Source of the DNA: an uncultured Chloroflexota bacterium
GTDB taxonomy: Bacteria; Chloroflexota; Limnocylindria; Limnocylindrales; CSP1-4
Assembly (NCBI GenBank): GCA_903924005.1
Contig: CAIXZV010000394.1
Location: 1 to 11,060 of the forward strand
Direction of reading: 5' to 3'
Length of the DNA: 11,060 bases
Part shown: one piece after another, positions 5,679 through 11,060 of the stretch
Layout of the letters: each line of letters begins with the position of its first letter
How positions within the stretch are numbered: the stretch's first letter is position 1
Translations under genes and position numbers: made by a program
Notes under the pieces: model-generated
The model's database searches: none
What the model was told of the DNA's origin: nothing
The model's input: only the letters and a program-made list of their open reading frames with translations

Positions 5679-7787
5679 ATGCTGATCGGCGGAATCGTCG
5701 CGGGACTCGTGCTGGCCCTGCTCCTCGGGGGCAGGCTGGATCGGCTGGCGGACGTCCGCCTCCGCGTGCTGCCGCTCCTGTTTGTGGCGGTCATCGTGCG
5801 GTTTGGCACGGAGACCCTCATCGGCCAGGGCGTTGCCGTGGTGGACCAGTTCCGGATGCCGCTGTTCGGTCTGGGCTACGCGCTCCTGCTCTATGCGCTG
5901 TGGCGCAACCGGACCTACCCGGGCATGGCGCTCGCGTTCATCGGCATCGGCGCAAATGCGCTTGCAATCGCTGTCAACGGCGGTCGGATGCCAGTCTGGC
6001 AGCCGGCGTACGACGCGTCGGGTCTGGTTGGGCCACTGACCTCGGTCCTGCACGTGATGCTCCCGTCGGGCACCACGCCGGAGTTCCTGACGCACCTGGG
6101 CCCGCTGGGTGACCTCATCCCCATCCCCGTGCCGTTCGTGCGCAACGTGGCGTCCGTGGGGGACCTGTTCCTCACGGCAGGCCTGGGTTTCTTCCTCTTC
6201 GCCACGCTGCTGCGCCAAGCGGATGCCCCAGACGATGTCGCCGGTGTCGGCTACGTGGCGCCAGTCCGAGTCCACCTGCCGCGATCGGGCGCCGGCGGGA
6301 CGGCGAACCAGGCAGACACTGGCCTTGCTGCGGCGTTTGGCGCGGGCGCAGCGCTGGAGCGGCCGCAGATGCTGGGCGGCGGCAGCACGGGCATGGCGTC
6401 CCCGTCGCTGGTGCCGCTGGGTCTTGGCGCAGGAGGCGCAGGAGGCGCAGGAGCCGGTGGCGCGGCCGCGGGCGCCATCGACGCGCCGTTCCCAGCGGTT
6501 CAGGCTGGCGGCAGGCGGCTCCGGAACCACCCGTACGTCCGACTGGCGCTCAACGGGTCCTTCTCGGCCCTCTGGGTGGGCCAGGTCATCAGCCTGTTCG
6601 GTGACCGGGTGAACCAGATTGCGCTGGGCGCCTTCGTCTACGAGCAGACCCGTTCACCGCTGGCCGTTGCGCTGACGTTCTTCTCGGGGACCATCCCCAA
6701 CCTCGTCTTCTCGCCGCTTGCCGGCGCCTTTGTTGATCGCTGGGACCAGAAGCGCGTGATGGTGTTCTCGGACCTCATCCGCGCTGCGCTTGTCACGGTT
6801 GTCCCAGCCGCCATCCTGGTGAACGTCTGGCTCGCCTACCCGCTGGTCTTTGTGATCACCACCGTGTCGATCTTCTTCCGCCCGGCCCGGGCCGCCGCCC
6901 TTCCGCGCATCGTGCCTGCGGAGGACCTGCTCGCCGCCAACTCGGCAATGTGGGTGGGCGAGACGCTGGCCGATGTTGTGAATTACCCGCTCGCCGGTCT
7001 GTTCGTCGTCTTCCTTGCATCGTCGTTGTCGCTTGCGTTCTGGTTTGACGCAGCCACCTATCTCGCGTCAGCAGCGCTGCTCACCGCGATCGTGGTGCCG
7101 CCAGTTGTGAAGCGCGTGATGAGGGGCGGAGATGCGGGCGATGAGACGGATGCCGATGCCGCCGCGGAGTCCCCCACCTCCGTTATCGCCGACCTCAAGG
7201 CCGGCTGGGCGTTCATGCGCCGCGAGACGGTGCTGCTTGCGAACACGCTGCAAGGGACCGCAGGCCAGTTTGCCGTGGGCATCATGACCGTCGCCAGCAT
7301 CCCGCTCGCCCAGCAGATCACCGCCTCGGCGGGGCTGGAATATCGGGCCACCTACGCCTTCATGGAGACGTCAATTGGCGTGGGCAACTTGATTGGCGGC
7401 TTCGCGCTTGGTCTGTTGGCGGCAAAGGTGCGCAAGGGGCCGATGGTGGCGATTGCCTACATCGTCTTCGGCGTCCTGATCTTCGGCGTTGGCAATGCGG
7501 CCACCGTGCCTGTGGTGCTGGCGCTGCTGTTTGGGGTGGGTGTGGCCAATATGGCGTTTGTCATCCCCAGCCAGACGCTGTTCCAACTGCGGACGCCACC
7601 CGAGCTCATCGGACGCGTGGTGAGCTTCCGGTTTGCCCTGGTGTTTGGCGGCATGTCCATCGCCATGGCGGTTGGCGGACTGCTGATGGGCACGTTTGGG
7701 CCGGGAGCCGTGATTGCAGGTGCAGGCGTGATCTCCGTGGTGGCCGGCGTTGCCGGGCTGCTGGTGAAGTCCGTCCGCGAAGCCTGA
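5679..7787 (+). CDS. DUF5317 domain fused to an MFS (DHA3/EntS-like) transporter
   Basis: The 702-residue product has two membrane modules. Residues 1-185 match DUF5317: several hydrophobic helices, and between them the stretch around NGGRMPVWQPAYD and the segment LGDLIPIPVPF. Residues 185-280 form a Gly/Ala-rich linker containing three exact 9-base repeats at 6426-6452. From N283 to about 698 is a 12-helix major facilitator of the MFS_3/DHA3 type, with loop motif GAFVDRWDQKR (D353, R354), FFRPARAAALPRIVP and SQTLFQLRTPPELIGRVVS. Family members export siderophores, macrolides or other small molecules; this substrate is unknown. It begins 65 bases after the HD-GYP stop, with no Shine-Dalgarno. 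A CACAAT hexamer ends 6 bases before ATG, so leaderless initiation is possible. DUF5317 and MFS normally occur as separate proteins, and the fusion is in frame with no stop. Confidence 0.88.
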   Translation: MLIGGIVAGLVLALLLGGRLDRLADVRLRVLPLLFVAVIVRFGTETLIGQGVAVVDQFRMPLFGLGYALLLYALWRNRTYPGMALAFIGIGANALAIAVNGGRMPVWQPAYDASGLVGPLTSVLHVMLPSGTTPEFLTHLGPLGDLIPIPVPFVRNVASVGDLFLTAGLGFFLFATLLRQADAPDDVAGVGYVAPVRVHLPRSGAGGTANQADTGLAAAFGAGAALERPQMLGGGSTGMASPSLVPLGLGAGGAGGAGAGGAAAGAIDAPFPAVQAGGRRLRNHPYVRLALNGSFSALWVGQVISLFGDRVNQIALGAFVYEQTRSPLAVALTFFSGTIPNLVFSPLAGAFVDRWDQKRVMVFSDLIRAALVTVVPAAILVNVWLAYPLVFVITTVSIFFRPARAAALPRIVPAEDLLAANSAMWVGETLADVVNYPLAGLFVVFLASSLSLAFWFDAATYLASAALLTAIVVPPVVKRVMRGGDAGDETDADAAAESPTSVIADLKAGWAFMRRETVLLANTLQGTAGQFAVGIMTVASIPLAQQITASAGLEYRATYAFMETSIGVGNLIGGFALGLLAAKVRKGPMVAIAYIVFGVLIFGVGNAATVPVVLALLFGVGVANMAFVIPSQTLFQLRTPPELIGRVVSFRFALVFGGMSIAMAVGGLLMGTFGPGAVIAGAGVISVVAGVAGLLVKSVREA

Positions 7788-7815
7788 CCCGGCGGGCGCG
7801 GCCCGGCGGGCGCGG
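7788..7815 (+). repeat. tandem 14-base GC repeat
   Basis: Two perfect head-to-tail copies of CCCGGCGGGCGCGG begin right after the MFS stop codon and run into CCCGGGG. A 12-base perfect palindrome CGCGGCGCCGCG follows at 7833-7844. Both are pure G+C and could form strong secondary structure. There is no T-run, so I do not call a terminator. They may be slippage products. Confidence 0.6.
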
Positions 7816-7868
7816 CCCGGGGTGACTCAGGGCGCGGCGCCGCGAGACGCGCTCGGGCCAGCAGTCGG

Positions 7869-7874
7869 TACACT
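7869..7874 (+). promoter_or_regulatory. candidate -10 element with start codon 9 bases downstream
   Basis: TACACT is followed after 9 bases by GTG at 7884, which opens a 17-codon frame (MRRGLVPAPTDRRPITS) ending in TGA at 7935-7937. That stop overlaps the ATG at 7934 in an ATGA. This may be a leaderless or near-leaderless mRNA with a short coupled upstream ORF. No good -35 is visible. Confidence 0.35.
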
Positions 7875-7933
7875 GACGGCCGCGTGAGGCGTGGCCTGGT
7901 GCCAGCGCCCACGGACAGGAGACCGATCACCTC

Positions 7934-8482
7934 ATGACCGAGCAGGAGCGCAACGCGGCCGCCCTTGGTGCCGACGGTGCCGTCGCCGACGGCGCCGTGG
8001 ACGACGAGGCCGCGGACGACGCGGCTCTGGACGATGGTGCCCTCGAGACCGAGGACGACGCGGACGACGCTGACGCTGCGGCCAGCCAGACCGGCGCCGC
8101 TGCCGTTGGCGCCAGCGCAGCAACACGGACCGGCGGCGGGCGCCGCAATCGCGGGCTGCCAAAGGCCGCCCCAGTTGCCCCGTCGGTGTCTGAGCAGGCC
8201 GTCCGCGTTGACGACCGCGCCTCCGGATGGTTCGTGATTGGCCTGGTGGCCCTGTTCGCCATCGTCTTCGCCAACGCCCTGCTGCTGGGCAACGGCGGGC
8301 TCGTGAGCCACATCCTGCCCACGCCCACACCGGTGGTGACAGCAGCCCCGACACCGAGGCCAACGGCTGCCCCAACGGCGGCCCCGTCGGCAACCCCAAC
8401 TGCGGCACCGTCGGCAAGCTCGCCAGCGACGCCTGCGCCAACGGCATCTCCGGCGCCAACGCCCACCCCGAAGGCGTCCTAG
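7934..8482 (+). CDS. single-pass membrane protein with low-complexity tails
   Basis: I do not recognise a family. Residues 1-95 are acidic and Ala-rich, with Asp/Ala repeats such as DDEAADDAALDDGA, and are probably disordered and cytoplasmic. A single transmembrane segment follows at about 99-118 (WFVIGLVALFAIVFANALLL). The remainder is a Thr/Ala/Pro/Ser-rich stalk (TPTPVV, then repeats like PTAAPTAAPSATP) that would lie outside the membrane. The stalk resembles surface linkers and could be glycosylated, fitting the glycosyltransferase genes downstream, but no catalytic or binding domain is visible. AGGAG at 7917-7921 is 12 bases from the ATG, which is long. A short upstream frame overlaps the start by ATGA. 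Composition is so biased that homology would be hard to judge. Confidence 0.7.
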   Translation: MTEQERNAAALGADGAVADGAVDDEAADDAALDDGALETEDDADDADAAASQTGAAAVGASAATRTGGGRRNRGLPKAAPVAPSVSEQAVRVDDRASGWFVIGLVALFAIVFANALLLGNGGLVSHILPTPTPVVTAAPTPRPTAAPTAAPSATPTAAPSASSPATPAPTASPAPTPTPKAS

Positions 8483-8527
8483 AACCCCGGGCGGTCAGGA
8501 CGAGCCAAAGCGCATCGTTCTGACGGT

Positions 8528-8533
8528 TATACT
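8528..8533 (+). promoter_or_regulatory. candidate -10 element of a leaderless PIG-L mRNA
   Basis: TATACT, one base from the TATAAT consensus, ends 9 bases before the ATG at 8543, and no Shine-Dalgarno is present between them. Transcription would begin within about 3 bases of the start codon, suggesting a leaderless message. A matching -35 is not evident. Confidence 0.5.
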
Positions 8534-8542
8534 CGGCCGGCC

Positions 8543-9619
8543 ATGACCCATGTGTTCGTCGCCCCGCACCCGGATGACGTCGCGCTCTCCTGCGGCGGGC
8601 TGATTGCCAGCCTGCGCGAGCTCGGCCAGAACGTCGCGATCCTGACCCTCTATTCGGGGACCGGGAACGCTGAGCGCCTGACGCCGTACCAGCGCGAGGC
8701 GCTGGGCTTCGGCAGCAAGGCCGTCTGGCCGGCAACGGAGGCGTTCAACCGCGCCCACCTCCAGGCGGACTTCCCGGACGACGCGGACGCCGCGCCGTGG
8801 GCCGCCACCAAGGATCGGCTGGACGCCACGCAGGCGGACACGGACGCGGCCGCCAAGCGCTTCTGGCAGCGGTCATCCTGGTACCGCCGCGCACAGATCC
8901 ACAACCAGTCGATGGCTGGGCAGGCCGTCATGGACGATGTGGCCCCGCAGGGCGCGCTGCTCACAACGGAGCGCATGGAAGCGGCTGCAGCGGGCGACAC
9001 AATGGCAGAGCGGCGACTCGAGGACGAGCGCTTCGCGGCGTTCGCCGAGACGTCCATCATCTTCCTTGACCTTCCGGACGCCGTGTTCCGCGGCTACGAG
9101 GGTGACGAGCAGCTGCTTGGCGCCCCCCGCGTGGACGACCGGGCGCCGGTGGACCTGCTCCGCCGCGAGCTTGCCCGCCTTGAGGTGTCCCGCGTCTACC
9201 TGCCGATGGGCATCGGTGGCCACGTAGACCACCAGCTGGCACGCGACGCGGGCATCGCGCTGCTCTCGGACGAGCCGGCTCGCGTGATGGGCACGCCATC
9301 GCTTGTGGGACGCATGGTGTTCTACGAGGACTTCCCGTACGCATGGTGGGAGGACTTCGGCCGGCTGGACGATCTGCCCGGCGGCGGGCTCCCGGGGTTG
9401 CCCGCGGGTGTGTCGCTGGAGGCGGAGTTCGCCGACGTGGGCGACCAGCTGGAGCGCAAGATCCGCGGCATCGCGCTGTACGAGAGCCAGATCGACCGGC
9501 TCTTTGGCGGGACCAAGGAGATGGCCGAGGCCGTCCGCGCCTACGCCGCCCGCGTGGCTGATCTGGGCGGGGTGCCCAACGGCGCCGCAGAGCGCTACTG
9601 GGTCACGACGCCCGCCTGA
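8543..9619 (+). CDS. PIG-L/LmbE family deacetylase with a large insert
   Basis: This is a predicted zinc-dependent de-N-acetylase of the PIG-L/LmbE/MshB family, which removes acetyl groups from GlcNAc-type sugars. The metal-binding motif APHPDD lies at residues 7-12 (H9, D11, D12), the conserved GTGN turn at 39-42, the RRLED segment at 157-161, and the second metal motif GGHVDH at 225-230 (H227, H230). D11 is the expected catalytic base. At 358 residues it is about 100 longer than typical members. The extra mass lies mainly between 43 and 150, a polar, mostly helical insert, with a further tail after 280. No signal peptide is present, so it is probably cytoplasmic. It is followed at once by membrane glycosyltransferase genes, which suggests glycan or glycolipid processing. 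The substrate cannot be read from sequence. Confidence 0.9.
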   Translation: MTHVFVAPHPDDVALSCGGLIASLRELGQNVAILTLYSGTGNAERLTPYQREALGFGSKAVWPATEAFNRAHLQADFPDDADAAPWAATKDRLDATQADTDAAAKRFWQRSSWYRRAQIHNQSMAGQAVMDDVAPQGALLTTERMEAAAAGDTMAERRLEDERFAAFAETSIIFLDLPDAVFRGYEGDEQLLGAPRVDDRAPVDLLRRELARLEVSRVYLPMGIGGHVDHQLARDAGIALLSDEPARVMGTPSLVGRMVFYEDFPYAWWEDFGRLDDLPGGGLPGLPAGVSLEAEFADVGDQLERKIRGIALYESQIDRLFGGTKEMAEAVRAYAARVADLGGVPNGAAERYWVTTPA

Positions 9620-9661
9620 CGGCGTCGCCCCAGGCCGGCCTCCGTACGGATCAGACCCCAC

Positions 9662-10554
9662 GTGTTGGCCGAGCAGCGCGGGATGAAGGGCCACCCTGGC
9701 GGGAGCCGAATGCGGTGGACGCCACTGCACTCACGCGCTGTCGGCACGGCCCTCTCTGTGCTTGGGTACGGCCTTCTGGTGGCGCTGCTGTTCGGCGGCA
9801 TCCAATCGGGCCGGTTCCCGTTGCCCAGCGCAGACGTTGACAACTTCCTCGCCGCCGGTGCCCGCCTCAGGGATGGCGCTGCTGTCTACACCGGGACGTG
9901 GAACGGCGTGGGGACCGTCTACTTCGCGCCGCCCCTGATCGTCCTCTTCGCGATTGCCGGGCTGCTGCCCTCGTGGGTCCTCGGCGGCGGCCTGATCCTG
10001 CTTGACGTGATTGGCCTGCGCTACCTCACGGGCTCCTGGCGGGCTTTCGGGTGGGCCAGCCTGTGTCCGCTCACGGCCTTCCAGCTCGTATCGGGCAACC
10101 CAAACTTCGCCATCGTCGCGGCAACCCTGGCCGCCGTGTGCGGCATGACTGGGCCGCTGGCGTGGCCGCGCTGGCAAAGATTGGTCCCGCACTCTCCCTT
10201 GGCCGCCGCGGGGTGCGCATCTTCGCCGTGTCAGCCCTTGTGGCCGCGTTGATCACGGCCCCCTGGCTGGGGCTCTGGATTGACTGGGTGCGGTTTCTGC
10301 TGACCACACGCGGCGATCCGGGATGGCCCATCATCGTGCCCTTCATCCTTCGCCTGCCCATCGCGATCGCGCTGGTGGCAAGCAGGCGACCCTCGCTACG
10401 GGCGTTGGCGGGCGCCATCGCCATCCCGGGCTTCTACATCGTGACGGCCTGGGCGACGATCATCCTGATCATCCGGCTGCTGTGGGCACCTCCGAAGGAA
10501 ATCGCACCGTCTCCACCCCAACCACGTGGCGGCGACGTGCAGACCCGGTCCTAG
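9662..10554 (+). pseudogene. GT87-like membrane glycosyltransferase, frameshifted
   Basis: Two overlapping frames form one gene. The first frame, from GTG 9662 or more likely ATG 9710 behind GGGAG, reads through the family-like stretch SADVDNFLAAGARLRDGAAVY, then YFAPPLIVLFAIAGLLP and SGNPNFAIVAATLAAV. Sense is then lost. The next frame resumes with RHDWAAGVAALAKIGPALSL and continues through several hydrophobic helices to TAG at 10552-10554. The pattern (Asp-rich first loop, AKIGPAL) fits the GT87/DUF2029 polyprenol-phosphate-mannose-type transferases. The joined product is about 280-296 residues, short for a family often near 400. The break can be repaired by removing two bases at GTGTG (10136-10140). 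It is either a real inactivation or a base-calling error; I cannot tell. Confidence 0.7.
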
Positions 10555-11060
10555 CGCGCCAGACAGGCTGGGTCCGTTGAGCGGTACAGGTACAGGGGTT
10601 CCGCTGGGCCCGCAACGAGGAACAGCGCGTACTCCTGTGTGGCGACGAGTTCTGCCGAGCCGTCCACGACCGCGCTCGACGTGACCCAGCCGCACTGGTG
10701 GAAATCCGCGAAGATCCGCCGATACCGGACGGCGCTGGTGCCGCCGCCGGTCGCGGGGACGGTGGCGTAGTAGCCAACCCACTCGTAGCCTGCGTCCACC
10801 TCGTCTGCTCGGACGCCGGCCTGAACCAAGGTTTCGCCGGCCCTCCAGCGGGCCCCATCAAACGCGTTTGCGTTCAACTGGAAGGCCAGCGCAAGCCCGG
10901 CCAGAAGCACCGCCAGCACGCCAGCATGCAGGGTGAGCAGCTTCTCAAGGCGACGCCGCGGCAACTCCGTCCGCTCAATGTCGCCGGGAACCCTGAGCAG
11001 GAGAATGGCAAGCACAGGCACGACAGGCCAGTAGTAGCGGTCAAACAGCTGGGTCCCGAG
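10551..11060 (-). CDS. C-terminal part of a GT39/ArnT-like membrane glycosyltransferase (5' partial)
   Basis: The frame is open from the right edge, so the start lies outside the window; an internal GTG at 11021 is not the true start. The first visible residues, LGTQLFDRYYWPVVPVLAILLL, match the last-helices signature (DRY..P..P.L) of GT-C superfamily transferases such as GT39 and ArnT-like proteins, which move sugars from polyprenyl-phosphate donors on the outer face of the membrane. A second hydrophobic helix (LHAGVLAVLLAGLALAFQL) follows, then a periplasmic or extracellular C-terminal domain with AGYEWVGYYA, a motif common after the last helix, and ending DPACLAR. It converges on the frameshifted GT87-like gene, and the two TAG stops overlap in one CTAG. 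Confidence 0.75.
   Translation of the reverse strand, partial: LGTQLFDRYYWPVVPVLAILLLRVPGDIERTELPRRRLEKLLTLHAGVLAVLLAGLALAFQLNANAFDGARWRAGETLVQAGVRADEVDAGYEWVGYYATVPATGGGTSAVRYRRIFADFHQCGWVTSSAVVDGSAELVATQEYALFLVAGPAEPLYLYRSTDPACLAR

Noticed and set aside
5385..6530. 381-codon minus-strand ORF across HD-GYP and DUF5317 genes
   Set aside because: It spans two well-supported plus-strand genes, is Arg/Gln/His-rich low-complexity, and shows no domain.
7788..7850. GC-rich repeats as a terminator of the MFS gene
   Set aside because: Stable structure is likely but no T-run follows, and the palindrome is pure G+C in a GC-rich genome.
8338..8480. Thr/Ala/Pro repeats as a DNA tandem-repeat array
   Set aside because: The codon-level repeats are imperfect and vary in unit length; they reflect a low-complexity protein stalk, not a CRISPR or minisatellite.

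Overview
The window is a high-GC stretch of bacterial chromosome. Gene content fits a soil or freshwater Chloroflexota lineage (Limnocylindria / Ellin6529-like): a giant ATPase-TPR-BTAD regulator, an HD-GYP protein with a multi-pass membrane sensor, a DUF5317-MFS fusion, an oversized PIG-L deacetylase and GT-C type membrane glycosyltransferases. Several genes also lack Shine-Dalgarno sites and may be read from leaderless mRNAs. The taxonomic call is inference from gene style, not a database result. No rRNA, tRNA, insertion sequence or CRISPR array was seen.

Layout. (1) 112-3663: a 1183-residue MalT/AfsR-like regulator with a P-loop ATPase, a helical TPR-like middle and a C-terminal winged-helix plus BTAD module. 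(2) 3664-4236: a 573-base gap that holds most of the novelty. It contains a fossil 3' end of a second BTAD gene, a strong sigma70-type promoter with internal repeats, a roughly 130-nt structured RNA ending in a clear intrinsic terminator, and two very small ORFs with excellent ribosome binding sites. The second small ORF encodes a 29-residue secretion-signal-like peptide. (3) 4237-5613: an HD-GYP protein with a multi-pass membrane N-terminus, predicted cyclic-di-GMP phosphodiesterase. (4) 5679-7787: a DUF5317 domain fused to a DHA3/EntS-like MFS transporter. (5) 7934-8482: a single-pass, low-complexity membrane-anchored protein. (6) 8543-9619: a PIG-L/LmbE deacetylase with a large insert. (7) 9662-10554: a GT87-like membrane glycosyltransferase interrupted by a frameshift. 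(8) 10551-11060, minus strand: the C-terminal part of a GT39/ArnT-like glycosyltransferase that runs off the right edge.

How the parts may work together. The regulator, the small exported peptide and the HD-GYP protein sit in one block. The arrangement invites the hypothesis of a peptide-signalling module: a pro-peptide with a signal-like core and an AXA cleavage site releasing about 8 residues, a TPR-containing ATPase-BTAD receptor/regulator, and a cyclic-di-GMP output, all controlled through a promoter and an RNA leader/terminator. This is inference and untested. The right half (PIG-L, GT87, GT39) suggests glycan or glycolipid modification at the membrane. The DUF5317-MFS fusion is probably an efflux or exporter protein of unknown substrate.
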